The notes under the pieces: model-generated | What the model was told of the DNA's origin: nothing | Seen by the model: only the letters and a program-made list of their open reading frames with translations | Databases searched by the model: none | Assembly: GCA_035948135.1 (NCBI GenBank) | Contig: DASZJL010000218.1 | Location: forward strand, 1 to 55,105 | Direction: 5' to 3' | Source of the DNA: CADDZP01 sp035948135 | Lineage (GTDB): Bacteria > Actinomycetota > Acidimicrobiia > Acidimicrobiales > AC-14 | Length of the DNA: 55,105 nt | Translations under genes and position numbers: made by a program | Part shown: piece by piece, positions 24,197 through 33,159 of the stretch | Layout of the letters: every line of letters begins with the position of its first letter | Numbering within the stretch: the first letter of the stretch is position 1

Positions 24197-25549
24197 CTAC
24201 CGGGTGGCGACCAGGGCGGCGAGGCGTTCGGCCGCCGCCTCGCCTGACAGGGCGCAGCCGTTGGTCGACGACGCCGAGAGGTAGTCGCCGGCCAGCTGCA
24301 CTCGCGAACGAGGGTCGATGTGGCGGGCGAACTCGGCCATGGCCGCGTACGTGCCCGGGCGGCTGCGCATGACTGCCGGCCGCCACCGGTCGACCTTCGT
24401 CGTCTCGGTGAGGCGCCGGACATCGGGTACCACCTTCGCCACCGACGGGTACATCTCCTCGACCAGCTCCTCGTCGCTGCGCTCGAGGCGTGCCACGCAC
24501 CACTCGTGGAGCCAGTAGGTCGACAGCAAGCCCTTGCCGGACGGTGCCAGTGCGGGACTGCTGTTGTGGTCGAACGTGACGACGCACAGCCCGCGGTCCT
24601 CGCTGGGCGGGACCTGGACGATGAGGCTCGGCTCGGCCGGTCGGGACGTCAGGCCGAAGTGGGCGTTGAACGTCGTGCCGTACTCGAAGTCCTCTTGCAG
24701 GATGCGGCGCTGTGTGGGGTCGAGCTGCGGGTAGATCGGGGGGACGGCCGGGCCGACGACCGCGATGACGCACGCGTCGCAGCGCTCCCGCTTCGGCTCC
24801 GCGCCCTCGGTCCAGTGCACGGTGACGACGTCGCCCTCGCGCTCCACTAAGGAGGCCCGCGCACCGGTGCGTACGTCGAGCCGGGCCGCGAGCGCGTTGA
24901 CTAGGAAGTCGATGCCGCCCGGGTAGCGCATGAAGCCTGAGCCGACGAAGTTCACTGCCGCGAAGAAGAAGTCGACCTTGGACAGTCGCTCGGCCTCGGC
25001 TGTGTACAGCGCCCGCAGGATGGGCTCGACCAGGTACTCGCCCAGGTCGGGATCGAGGCGGCGCTCGAAATAGGCGGCCGCGGTCTCCGTGTCGAACTGC
25101 CGGGCCTCCCCCAGGTTCTCGTAGCTCAGGGTCTTGCGCATGCGCAGCGCGTCGACGAGCAGGCGGATGGCGCGCAGCTTGCTGCGCCACGGGAGCAGGT
25201 CGGTGCGTAGGGCGTCGCCGACGAGGTGGTCGGAGCGAAGGCGACGGATGCGTCCGTCCTTCAGCGTGCCGATCGCCCCGTCCATGCGCGAGATCTGGTC
25301 GCCCAGCCCGACGTCGTCCGCCAGCTGGCGGATGGTGCTGTACGAGGCGGGGAGGATGTTGGCGGCCCGGTTCATCGTGAAGCCGTCCTGCACCGCGCTG
25401 CTCATGCGACCGCCGACGACGTCGTCGGCTTCGAGCACGGTGACGTCGAAGCCGCGTTGCTGCAGCCGGAAGGCGGCCGTGAGTCCCGAGATGCCGGCGC
25501 CGACGACGATGGCTCGGCCGCGGCCGCCGGTGACCGGGTCAGCGAGCAC
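24197..25549 (-). CDS. FAD-dependent amine-oxidase-like oxidoreductase
   Basis: A 450-residue flavoprotein with an N-terminal FAD dinucleotide-binding motif (VVGAGISGLTAAFRLQQRG, then LEADDVVGGR) and the C-terminal FAD contact near VQLAGDYLS. It belongs to the amine oxidase/protoporphyrinogen oxidase/phytoene desaturase superfamily. A paralog is encoded at 37557; both share the FDTET and VDFF-A central blocks. It starts with GTG, overlapping the SCP2-like gene stop by one base, and is transcribed from the operator B region. Substrate unknown; desaturation or oxidation of a lipid or terpenoid is possible. Confidence 0.88.
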   Translation of the reverse strand: MLADPVTGGRGRAIVVGAGISGLTAAFRLQQRGFDVTVLEADDVVGGRMSSAVQDGFTMNRAANILPASYSTIRQLADDVGLGDQISRMDGAIGTLKDGRIRRLRSDHLVGDALRTDLLPWRSKLRAIRLLVDALRMRKTLSYENLGEARQFDTETAAAYFERRLDPDLGEYLVEPILRALYTAEAERLSKVDFFFAAVNFVGSGFMRYPGGIDFLVNALAARLDVRTGARASLVEREGDVVTVHWTEGAEPKRERCDACVIAVVGPAVPPIYPQLDPTQRRILQEDFEYGTTFNAHFGLTSRPAEPSLIVQVPPSEDRGLCVVTFDHNSSPALAPSGKGLLSTYWLHEWCVARLERSDEELVEEMYPSVAKVVPDVRRLTETTKVDRWRPAVMRSRPGTYAAMAEFARHIDPRSRVQLAGDYLSASSTNGCALSGEAAAERLAALVATR

Positions 25550-25962
25550 TAGTGGAGCTTGTCGGCGAAACCGTTGGCCTGGAGGTACGCCTTGTACCGC
25601 GGGAAGGCAGGCTTCATGGCCGGCAGCAGCTTCATGGCCTTGCCCATCGAGCCGGTGATCGAGACCTTGCGCCGGGCCATGGCGGCCGTCATGTTGAGCT
25701 GGCCGAGCCAGAACTTGTGGCCTTCGTCGGCGCCCATGCGCAGGCCGATCTCGGCCTTGGTGTCGGCGGGGACGTCGGTGGTGACGACCGGCGGGTCCTG
25801 GGTGCAGTCGACGAGGATGCGGGCCTCGGGGTCGGTGTAGTTGACGAGGAACGAGGTGTTGGCGCCGACGAACTTGGCCCGGAGATCGGGGTCCTTGGTG
25901 ACGGCGTCGAGGAAGGCGCCCTGCACGGCGTAGAGCTCGGCGCTGTCCTTGAACGTGGGCAT
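25549..25962 (-). CDS. SCP2-type sterol/lipid carrier protein
   Basis: A 137-residue single-domain protein of the SCP2-like fold, with central sequence RILVDCTQDPPVVTTDVPADTKAEIGLRMGADEGHKFWLGQLN and KVSITGSMGKAMKLLPAMKPAF near the end, as in small bacterial SCP2 proteins. These bind fatty acyl-CoA or sterol-like ligands and hand them to enzymes. The ATG has GAGGGAG upstream. It is first in a two-gene unit with the FAD oxidoreductase, divergent from the alpha/beta hydrolase, with operator B between. Confidence 0.85.
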   Translation of the reverse strand: MPTFKDSAELYAVQGAFLDAVTKDPDLRAKFVGANTSFLVNYTDPEARILVDCTQDPPVVTTDVPADTKAEIGLRMGADEGHKFWLGQLNMTAAMARRKVSITGSMGKAMKLLPAMKPAFPRYKAYLQANGFADKLH

Positions 25963-25991
25963 GGGCTCCCTCGTTTCCTGCGGTCTGGATT

Positions 25992-26010
25992 AATCAAACA
26001 GCGTACGGTA
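25992..26010. promoter_or_regulatory. Operator B, between divergent units
   Basis: AATCAAACAGCGTACGGTA matches the AACC-N11-GGTT palindrome in spacing, core AACAGCGT and partial outer arms. It sits in the 59-base gap between the SCP2-like gene (-) and the alpha/beta hydrolase gene (+), so one repressor dimer could control both units. Confidence 0.75.
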
Positions 26011-26021
26011 AAGTCCCCCGC

Positions 26022-27188
26022 GTGGCAACCGCGTACTCGCGCACGCCGTTCCTCGTCGTCCATCAAGAGCGGCAGGCGCGCAAGGACGTGTACGGCTCGA
26101 TCGACGACGCCGTGGTGCTGCAGGCCCAGCTGTTGCGGGGGGCGGAGCAGCAGTCGACTGCTCTGATCGGCATGCACCCCATCGGCGCCCCCGGCTACTT
26201 GCCGATGTTCTCCCAGCTGGCGCGGTCGGGCTACGACATCGTGGCGTGCGCCACCCGGTACTCCACCGGTGACGCCGCGCTGCAGATGGAGAACGTGCTG
26301 GTCGACCTGGCCGCGTGTGTGCGCCACACCCGAGAGTCTCTCGGGTACGAGAAGGTCGTGCTCGTCGGCTGGAGCGGCGGCGGTTCGGTCATGGCCGGCT
26401 ACCAGGCCGAGGCCGAGCAGCGCACCATCACCCAGACGGCCGCCGGCGAGCCCACGTCGCTGGCGGAAACCGAACTCCTCGCCGCCGACGGCCTGCTGCT
26501 GCTCGCCACCCACCGGAGCCGCCACCAGCTGCTGACCGGCCAGCTCGACCCGTCGATTACCGACGAGCTGCGGCCCGACCAGCGCGACACCAAGCTCAAT
26601 CTGTACGACTCAGAGAACCCCGACCAGCCCCCCTATGACGCCGGCTTCCTGGAGACATACCGGGCCGAGCAGGTGGCGAGGAACCGGCGCATCACTGCAT
26701 GGGCGAAGGAGGAGTTGGAGCTGCTCCGTCGCTCGGGGCGGCCGCACGATGAGCGGTGCTTCGTCGTGCACGGCACGATGGCCGACCCCCGGTGGGTCGA
26801 CCCGACCGTCGATCCCAACGGCCGCAAACCCAACTGGACGTACCTGGGCGACCCCCGCACGGTGAACGACAGCCCCGCCGGCCTCGGCCGGTACACGTGC
26901 CTGCGCAGCTGGCTGTCGCAGTGGAGCCTCGACGACGCCCAGGTCGACATCGTCGACGCCGGGCCCCGCATCAGCGTGCCCGCCATGCTGATCACGGCGG
27001 GCGCCGACGACGCGTGCCCGCCGAGCCACACGACCGCGATCGCCGAAGCACTCGGCAGCCGCGACCTCGAGACCCACACCATCGACGGCGCCAACCACTA
27101 CTTCTCCGGCCCCGACGGCAAGGCGAAGATGGCCGAAGCCATGGCCCTGGTCGACGCCTGGATGGCCCGGCAGGGCTTCGCCCGCTAA
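26022..27188 (+). CDS. Alpha/beta hydrolase
   Basis: A 388-residue alpha/beta-hydrolase-fold enzyme. The nucleophile elbow is GWSGGGS (Ser near residue 110); the catalytic acid probably lies in the ITAGADDACPP loop and the base is His in IDGANHYFSG. A mid-chain insertion of about 130 residues (150-280) forms a large cap, rich in Arg/Glu/Asp and containing YLGDPRTVND. The GTG start is 11 bases after operator B. The ester or lactone substrate is not predictable. The ALDH gene follows 11 bases later. Confidence 0.85.
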   Translation: MATAYSRTPFLVVHQERQARKDVYGSIDDAVVLQAQLLRGAEQQSTALIGMHPIGAPGYLPMFSQLARSGYDIVACATRYSTGDAALQMENVLVDLAACVRHTRESLGYEKVVLVGWSGGGSVMAGYQAEAEQRTITQTAAGEPTSLAETELLAADGLLLLATHRSRHQLLTGQLDPSITDELRPDQRDTKLNLYDSENPDQPPYDAGFLETYRAEQVARNRRITAWAKEELELLRRSGRPHDERCFVVHGTMADPRWVDPTVDPNGRKPNWTYLGDPRTVNDSPAGLGRYTCLRSWLSQWSLDDAQVDIVDAGPRISVPAMLITAGADDACPPSHTTAIAEALGSRDLETHTIDGANHYFSGPDGKAKMAEAMALVDAWMARQGFAR

Positions 27189-27205
27189 CCAATCAGCGCA
27201 TGATT
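27187..27205. promoter_or_regulatory. Operator C, overlapping the ALDH start codon
   Basis: AACCAATCAGCGCATGATT shares the AACC arm, spacing and CAGCG core with operator B and consensus; the right arm is GATT instead of GGTT. It covers the stop of the hydrolase and the ATG (27200) of the ALDH gene. A repressor bound here would block a leaderless transcript, or act as a roadblock within the operon. Confidence 0.6.
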
Positions 27206-28540
27206 AACGTCGTCAATCCTTCGTCGGGCGAGGTCTTCGCGAACGCGGCCGAGTGCACCGAGGAGCAGCTCGACGAGGTGATGGCTCTCGCCGCGAGCGC
27301 GCAGCGGTCGTGGGCCGCCTTGGGCGACGAGCGGCGTTCGGTGCTGGACAAGGCGGCCGACGCGGTCGACGAGGCGGTCGATCGCATCGCCGATGTGCTG
27401 ACGGCCGAGCAGGGCAAGCCCGTGCCGCTCGCCCGGCGTGAGGTCGCCGGTGTGGCCACCCGCCTCCGCTACTTCGCGGGGCTCGACCTGGCGCCCGACG
27501 TCCTCGACGACGGCCGGGTGGAGGTGCGCCACCAACCGGTCGGCGTGGTCGCCGCCATCACGCCGTGGAACTTCCCGGTCGGCCTGGCCGGGTGGAAGCT
27601 GGCGCCCGCACTGCGCGCCGGGTGCGCGGTCGTGTTGAAGCCGTCGCCGTTCACACCCCTGTCGACCGTGCTGCTGGGCGAGGTGCTGAACGGTGTGCTG
27701 CCCGCGGGAGTCGTCAGTGTGGTGACCGGCGGTGATCAGCTCGGCGCACTGGTGGTGAGCCATCCCGTCCCCCGGAAGGTGTCGTTCACGGGCTCGGTGC
27801 GGGGAGGAATCGCCGTGAACACCGCGGCCGCGAAGGACCTGAAGCGCGTCACCCTCGAGCTCGGCGGCAACGACCCGGCGATCGTCCTCGACGACGCCGA
27901 TCCCGACGCCATCGCGGCGGGGCTTTTCTGGGGCGCGTTCATCAACACCGGCCAGGCGTGTGCGGCGGTCAAGCGGGTCTACGTCCCCGAGCATCGTCGC
28001 CACGAGCTCGTCGAGGCCCTGGCCGCTATTGGCGAGTCAGTGCGCGTGGGTGACCCGACGGCCGAGGGCACCCAGCTCGGACCGCTTACCACCCGCCCCC
28101 AGTTCGATCGCGTGGCCGAGCTGGTGGACGATGCGCTGACCCACGGGGCGAAGGCCGCCTCGGGCGGCGCCGCCGTCGAAGGCCCCGGATACTTCTACGA
28201 GCCCACTGTGCTGACCGACGTCGACGATGGCGTCCGCGTCGTCGACGAGGAGCAGTTCGGCCCCGTGCTTCCGGTCGTCGGCTACCGGGACCTCGACGAG
28301 GCCGTACGCCGGGCCAACGCCACCGACTTCGGCCTCGGCAGCTCGGTCTGGACGTCAGACCCCGACCGGGGCGCCGACGTCGCGAGCCGCATCGAGGCGG
28401 GCATGACCTGGATCAACGCCCACCCCGTCAGCTCGGTCGAGCACCCCTTCGGCGGCATCAAGCACAGCGGCCTCGGCGTCGAGAACGGCATCGACGGCCT
28501 CAAGAGCTTCACCGACATGCACCTGGTGGTCCGGCCCTAG
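27200..28540 (+). CDS. NAD(P)-dependent aldehyde dehydrogenase
   Basis: A 446-residue ALDH-superfamily enzyme. ITPWNFPV and LKPSPFTPLST form the cofactor-binding region, SFTGSVRGG follows, the general base is Glu220 in ELGGND and the nucleophile is Cys254 in TGQACAAV, with the normal 34-residue spacing. The C-terminus has EEQFGPVLPV and HPFGGIKHSGLG. No Shine-Dalgarno precedes the ATG, which lies inside operator C, so leaderless translation or coupling to the hydrolase is likely. It oxidises an aldehyde, possibly made by the alcohol dehydrogenases of the regulon. Confidence 0.94.
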   Translation: MINVVNPSSGEVFANAAECTEEQLDEVMALAASAQRSWAALGDERRSVLDKAADAVDEAVDRIADVLTAEQGKPVPLARREVAGVATRLRYFAGLDLAPDVLDDGRVEVRHQPVGVVAAITPWNFPVGLAGWKLAPALRAGCAVVLKPSPFTPLSTVLLGEVLNGVLPAGVVSVVTGGDQLGALVVSHPVPRKVSFTGSVRGGIAVNTAAAKDLKRVTLELGGNDPAIVLDDADPDAIAAGLFWGAFINTGQACAAVKRVYVPEHRRHELVEALAAIGESVRVGDPTAEGTQLGPLTTRPQFDRVAELVDDALTHGAKAASGGAAVEGPGYFYEPTVLTDVDDGVRVVDEEQFGPVLPVVGYRDLDEAVRRANATDFGLGSSVWTSDPDRGADVASRIEAGMTWINAHPVSSVEHPFGGIKHSGLGVENGIDGLKSFTDMHLVVRP

Positions 28541-28543
28541 CGG

Positions 28544-28590
28544 CTTTGTGGAGCTTTGCATGCCTATAGGGGCGGTAAAGCTCCACAAAG
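28544..28590. terminator. Bidirectional hairpin terminator
   Basis: CTTTGTGGAGCTTT (28544-28557) and AAAGCTCCACAAAG (28577-28590) form a perfect 14-bp stem with a 19-base loop, in the gap where the ALDH gene (+) and the AceE-like gene (-) converge. Position and symmetry fit termination from both sides. Confidence 0.8.
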
Positions 28591-28608
28591 AGGGTCGTAG
28601 CGAAGGGC

Positions 28609-30915
28609 TCAGCAGCCGGCGGCGAGCAGGGCGGCGTTGACGATCGCTTCGGGGGCGAGGTGGAAGCGGCGGTAGAGGTCGGCGATCGTGCCCGACTGGC
28701 CGAACTCGTCGACGCCGAGCGGGATCACGGGCGAGCCGTGCACCGAGCCCAGCCAGGCCATGGCGTGGCTCGAGGCGTCGTGCACGGTGACGATCGGCTG
28801 GCCGGCCGGCAGCAGACGGGCGACGTGGGCGCCGGCGGCGCCGGCTCGCACGTCGTCGATCGCGGCCCGCCGGGCCCCGGCCCAATCGCGGAACAGGCGA
28901 TCGAGCGAGGTGACGTCGATGACGGTTGCCGCGACGCCTTCTTCTCGCAATGTCGCGGCAGCGGCAAGAACCTCCGGAAGCACGGGCCCCGATGCCGCGA
29001 GCGTGACGGAACACTCGTCGGGATCGGGGTCGACGAGGCGGTAGCCGCCGGCCAGGACGTCGGCTCGCAGGGCGCGCTCGCCCATGCGCTCGACGGCCGC
29101 CACGAACGGCTGCTGGTCGATGGGCCGGGTCGACAGTCGCAGATACAGCGAGGCGGCCGCCGCGTGCGGGTCGGCGATGGCGCGCAGGCCGTCGAGCAGC
29201 AGCCACTCCGACGCCAAGGCGTACGCCGGCTCCGCGAACGTGATGCCGGGCAGCTCGACGCCGAGCGACGCCGTGACCGTCGACTGATGGGCGCCTCCCT
29301 CGGGGGCCAGGGTGATGCCGCTGGGCGTGCCGGCGATGACGAATCGGGCGCCGTTGTACAGGGCGTAGATGAGGGCGTCGAGGCCGCGGCACACGAAGGG
29401 GTCGTACACGGTGCCGACCGGCAACAGCGTCTCGCCCCACAGGTCTTGGGTGAGGCCCAGCTGGGCGAGCATCGAGAACAGGTTCATCTCGCTGATGCCC
29501 AACTCGATGTGGCGTCCCTCGGGTGACTGCTCCCATCGCAGCACGCCGCCATCGCCTGAGGGGTTCTCCCGCCGGTCGGGCGCGAACACCCCGACCTTGT
29601 TGATCCAACCGCCGAGGTTGGTTGAGATCGAGACGTCGGGCGCGAGCGTCACCAGCCGCTGGCCGGCGTCGGTGCGGGCCAAGGCCGACAGCACGCGCCC
29701 GAACGCTTCCTGGGTGGACACGGGCCGGGCGTTCGCGCCGTCGCTCACTTGCTCGGGCACGGCGATGGCGCGGCCGGGGTGCGGCGCGGGTCGGGCGAGG
29801 CGGCCGGCGGCTTCCGTGCACAATCGACCGGCCGCGCTGTCAATGTGGAAGCGGTCCCACTCCGTGTCGTCGGTCAGGCCGCATTCGGCCCGCAGCTCCG
29901 TGACCTGCTCGGACGACATGAGGGCCGAGTGGTTCAGGGGGTGGCCGGCGAACGGTAGGCCCCAACCCTTCATCGTGTACGCGAACAGCACCGTCGGCTG
30001 GGTGGGGCAGGCGTCGGCCGCGGTGTAGGCGTTCAGCAGCGCCTCGATGTCGTGACCGCCGAGGTCGGCCAGCAGGCCGTGCAGCTCGTCGTCCGCGTAG
30101 GGCTCGAGGGCTACGCGCAGGTCGTCGTCGCCCGCGCACGCCGCTTCCCGGATTCCGTCGACTGGATAGCCGAACAGAGCTTGGTACTCGTCGTTGGGCA
30201 ACTCGTCGATCCGGTGTCGCAGCGCTTCACCCTTCGGACCGTCGAAGGCCGTTCGCAGGCGCGCCCCGTACTTCGCTTCGAGCACCTGCCAGCCAGCGTC
30301 GCTGAACGCACCCTCGAGCGATCGAACCTTCATGCCGGGCACGACGCGGTCGAGGCTCTGACGGTTGAGGTCGACGATCCAGAGCACACTGCCGAGGTCG
30401 GCGACCGCGGGCTCGAGGATGGCCTCCCACACGTTGCCCTCGTCGAGCTCGGCGTCACCCATGATGGCGACGAAGCGGGCCGGTGGGCCGTCTCCGAGGT
30501 GGAGGTCGAGGTAGCGCCGGGCCGCGGCCGCGAACAGGGGCGCAGTGGCGCCGAGGCCGACCGAGCCCGTGGAGAAGTCGATCGGGTCGGGATCCTTGGT
30601 GCGCGACGGGTAGGCCTGCAGCCCGCCGAAGCTGCGCAGTTCGGTGAGGTAGCGCCGGTCGAGCCGGCCCAGCAGGTAGTTGATGGCGTGCAGCACCGGC
30701 GAGGCGTGGGGCTTGACGCTCACCCGGTCGTCGGCCCGCAGGTGGGCGAAGTACAGCGCGGTCATGATCGAGACCATCGACGCGCTGGACGCCTGGTGGC
30801 CGCCGACCTTGATCCCCTCGGTGTTCTCCCGGTCGTGGTTGGCGGCGTCGACGATGCGCGTCGAAAGCCAGAGGACGCGCTGCTCGACTTCTTTGAGGGT
30901 GCCGAGCTCGGTCAT
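28609..30915 (-). CDS. AceE-like thiamine-diphosphate E1 / transketolase-family enzyme
   Basis: A 768-residue TPP-dependent enzyme resembling homodimeric pyruvate dehydrogenase E1 (AceE) and transketolases. The N-terminal domain has GGHQASSASM and the diphosphate/metal-binding GDAELDEGN...DLNRQSLD segment. The central pyrimidine-binding domain has GISEMNLFSMLAQLGL with its catalytic Glu. A C-terminal transketolase-like domain follows, with VIDVTSLDRLFRDW. It is shorter than AceE (~890). No E2 or E3 gene is near, so it may decarboxylate a 2-oxoacid or transfer a two-carbon unit on its own. It is co-transcribed with the LLM gene 16 bases upstream. Confidence 0.82.
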   Translation of the reverse strand: MTELGTLKEVEQRVLWLSTRIVDAANHDRENTEGIKVGGHQASSASMVSIMTALYFAHLRADDRVSVKPHASPVLHAINYLLGRLDRRYLTELRSFGGLQAYPSRTKDPDPIDFSTGSVGLGATAPLFAAAARRYLDLHLGDGPPARFVAIMGDAELDEGNVWEAILEPAVADLGSVLWIVDLNRQSLDRVVPGMKVRSLEGAFSDAGWQVLEAKYGARLRTAFDGPKGEALRHRIDELPNDEYQALFGYPVDGIREAACAGDDDLRVALEPYADDELHGLLADLGGHDIEALLNAYTAADACPTQPTVLFAYTMKGWGLPFAGHPLNHSALMSSEQVTELRAECGLTDDTEWDRFHIDSAAGRLCTEAAGRLARPAPHPGRAIAVPEQVSDGANARPVSTQEAFGRVLSALARTDAGQRLVTLAPDVSISTNLGGWINKVGVFAPDRRENPSGDGGVLRWEQSPEGRHIELGISEMNLFSMLAQLGLTQDLWGETLLPVGTVYDPFVCRGLDALIYALYNGARFVIAGTPSGITLAPEGGAHQSTVTASLGVELPGITFAEPAYALASEWLLLDGLRAIADPHAAAASLYLRLSTRPIDQQPFVAAVERMGERALRADVLAGGYRLVDPDPDECSVTLAASGPVLPEVLAAAATLREEGVAATVIDVTSLDRLFRDWAGARRAAIDDVRAGAAGAHVARLLPAGQPIVTVHDASSHAMAWLGSVHGSPVIPLGVDEFGQSGTIADLYRRFHLAPEAIVNAALLAAGC

Positions 30916-30931
30916 CCGCGAGTGACCCGAG

Positions 30932-31978
30932 TCAGGCGCGGGCGATGGCGGGGAGGACCTCGCCGCCCATGAGCTCGACCATCTCGAAGAGCTCGGCCGC
31001 CGGCAGACCCCCCATGTCCATGTAGCAGAGGTGGAGGTCGGCGCCGAGCATCTGGCCGAGGCTGGCGATACGGTCCGCGACCTCGGCCGGACTGCCGACG
31101 ATTGCGGGGCCCGACGAGCACAGCCACTCGTAGTTGAACGGCTTGAGCAGGTAGTCGGGCACGTTCGGGTTCACCTGCTTCAACAGCTGCTGGGTCCACG
31201 CGTGGTAGCCCTCGTACCGCTTCTCCCATCGGTCCTTGGCGTCCTGGCTGTCGCGGCTGACGTTGACGTGCCAGCTGGCGCCCACCTCGGGATCATGGTC
31301 GTGGCCCGCGGCCGCGAAGGCTTCGAGGTAGATGTCGACCGCGTCGCGGAACTTGGCGGGCGGGCCGAAGGCGCTCGGCAACATGAGCTTGAGCCCCAGC
31401 TGCCCGGCGATCGTGGCCGTATCCGCCGAGCTGCCCCCGCCGATCCAGATTGGGGGGACGCCGGTCTGCAGCGGGTGCGGCATCACCGGTTCGCCGTTGA
31501 TCGACGGGCGGAAGCGGCCCTCCCATTCGACACCTTCACCCGTCCACAGTTGGCAGAGAAGGCGGAGGGCTTCGTCGAAACGATCGCGGGACTCGTCGAC
31601 GTGCTGGCCGAACAGGGTGTAGGTGGACGCGAAGAAGTTGCCCCGGCCGGCGACGATCTCTACCCGGCCGCCGGAGATGACGTCGACGGTGGCGTAGTCC
31701 TCGGCCAGGCGGAACGTGTCGAGGTTGGCGAGCAGCGTGACGGCGGTGCTCAGCCGCAGGTTGGTCGTGCGCTCGGCGATCGCAGCCAGGAGGACAGGCG
31801 GCGATGAGATCTCGTACCCGAGGCCGTGGTGCTCACCCAGATTGATGCTGTGGAAGCCGGCCTCGTCGCACATGACGGCGGCGTCGATCAGCATCCGGTA
31901 CCGCTCCTCCGGCGTCATCGCCGCCCCCGTGACCGGATCCACGAGCAGGTCGCCGAGGGTCATCAGTCCAAGCTTCAT
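30932..31978 (-). CDS. LLM-class flavin-dependent oxidoreductase
   Basis: A 348-residue luciferase-like (bacterial luciferase/F420-dependent) TIM-barrel enzyme. It shows MKLGLMTLGD at the start, SINLGEHHGLGYEISSPPVLLAAIAERT, a VDVISGGRVEIVAGRG segment and IWIGGGSS for cofactor phosphate binding. ATG at 31978 gives the family N-terminus; a longer frame to 32077 would run through operator D. It probably uses FMN or F420 to oxygenate or reduce a regulon intermediate. A distant second copy is at 38870. Confidence 0.9.
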   Translation of the reverse strand: MKLGLMTLGDLLVDPVTGAAMTPEERYRMLIDAAVMCDEAGFHSINLGEHHGLGYEISSPPVLLAAIAERTTNLRLSTAVTLLANLDTFRLAEDYATVDVISGGRVEIVAGRGNFFASTYTLFGQHVDESRDRFDEALRLLCQLWTGEGVEWEGRFRPSINGEPVMPHPLQTGVPPIWIGGGSSADTATIAGQLGLKLMLPSAFGPPAKFRDAVDIYLEAFAAAGHDHDPEVGASWHVNVSRDSQDAKDRWEKRYEGYHAWTQQLLKQVNPNVPDYLLKPFNYEWLCSSGPAIVGSPAEVADRIASLGQMLGADLHLCYMDMGGLPAAELFEMVELMGGEVLPAIARA

Positions 31979-32008
31979 GGCCGCCTCCCAGTCATCTCTC
32001 TGGGACTT

Positions 32009-32027
32009 TAGCAAACACTGTTTGGTT
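32009..32027. promoter_or_regulatory. Operator D, upstream of the LLM-AceE unit
   Basis: TAGCAAACACTGTTTGGTT has the full AAACACTGTTTGG core of the consensus palindrome and a perfect right arm. It lies about 30 bases upstream of the LLM gene ATG (31978), in the short gap behind the AMACR-like gene. Confidence 0.85.
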
Positions 32028-32030
32028 TTG

Positions 32031-33155
32031 CTAGTCCGAGTCGACAACTCCTCGGGAGACGAGGTCTGCGGCCTCACCGGCCGAAAAACCGAGGCGTTGC
32101 AGTACCTCTGCCGGGTCCGTGGCCACAGAAGCCCTCGGCGACGTCTGGTGCAGGCTCAGCCGGGGGGCGGGCGCGGCCTGCAATCGGCCGTCTAAATCGA
32201 GCACTGTATGGCGAGCGGCCAGATGGGGGTCGGCCGCCAGTTCGTCGATCTCGAGGACGGGCGCCCCGCAGGCATCGGTGAGGGTGAACGCTTTGGTCCA
32301 CTCGTCGCGGGGACGCCCGGCGAACACCTCCGCCACCCGCGCCCGGCGGGCCGGCCACTGCGAACGGTCCCACTGGTCGGGGGCGAGATCGTCGAGGCCG
32401 AGGATCGTGACGAAGGCACCGTAGAACTGCGGCTCGATCGCCCCCACCGAGAACCAGCCGCCGTCGGCGCACCGGTACACGCCGTAGAAGGGCGCGGCGC
32501 CGCTCAGCACGTGGGTGCCGCGGCCCCCGGCCCAGAACCCGCTGGCTCGCTCGCCGAAGGCGGCCGACAGCAGGAGGGCGGCGCCGTCGACGATGGCGGC
32601 GTCGACGACCTGGCCGGCGCCCGTCGTCTGCCGCTCGAACAAGGCCAGGACCGTCCCGAGCGCCGCCAACAACGAGCCTGCCGCGAGGTCGCCGAGGAGG
32701 GCGGGTGGGGCGACCGGTGTATCAACCCCGGTCGCGCCGAGCGCACCGGAGATGGCGAGGTAGTTGATGTCGTGGCCGGCCCGCTGCGCGTACGGCCCGG
32801 TCTGACCCCAGCCCGTGAGCCGTGTGTAGACGAGCCGCGGGTTCCGGGCGAGAAGGTCGTCAGGGCCCAGGCCGCGCCGCTCCATGGCGCCGGGCCGGTT
32901 GCCCTCGAGCAGCACGTCGACGTGGCACGCCATGCGCGCCACGACCTCCGGCGCGTCGGCGTCTCGCAGGTCGACGGCGATGGTCTGTTTGCCGCGCCGG
33001 AGGAAGGCGGCGGGGTCGGGGCCCCGGCGATCGGGGCGCACGACCTCGACGACGTCGGCGCCGAAGTCGGCGAGGATCATCGAGCAGAAGGGCCCGGGCC
33101 CGAGGGCACTGAGGTCGAGCACCCGGATGCCGGCCAGGGGCCCGCCGCCGCTCAC
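32031..33155 (-). CDS. AMACR/CoA-transferase family III protein
   Basis: A 374-residue CaiB/BaiF/AMACR-family protein. The N-terminus GIRVLDLSALGPGPFCSMILADFGADVVEV and the GHDINYLAISG motif (carrying the His seen in alpha-methylacyl-CoA racemases) favour a 2-methylacyl-CoA racemase over a CoA transferase. Racemases of this type prepare methyl-branched acyl-CoA from isoprenoid or sterol side chains for beta-oxidation. GTG start; it is third in the P450-ligase-racemase unit, four bases behind the acyl-CoA synthetase gene. Confidence 0.88.
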   Translation of the reverse strand: MSGGGPLAGIRVLDLSALGPGPFCSMILADFGADVVEVVRPDRRGPDPAAFLRRGKQTIAVDLRDADAPEVVARMACHVDVLLEGNRPGAMERRGLGPDDLLARNPRLVYTRLTGWGQTGPYAQRAGHDINYLAISGALGATGVDTPVAPPALLGDLAAGSLLAALGTVLALFERQTTGAGQVVDAAIVDGAALLLSAAFGERASGFWAGGRGTHVLSGAAPFYGVYRCADGGWFSVGAIEPQFYGAFVTILGLDDLAPDQWDRSQWPARRARVAEVFAGRPRDEWTKAFTLTDACGAPVLEIDELAADPHLAARHTVLDLDGRLQAAPAPRLSLHQTSPRASVATDPAEVLQRLGFSAGEAADLVSRGVVDSD

Positions 33156-33159
33156 GGCG

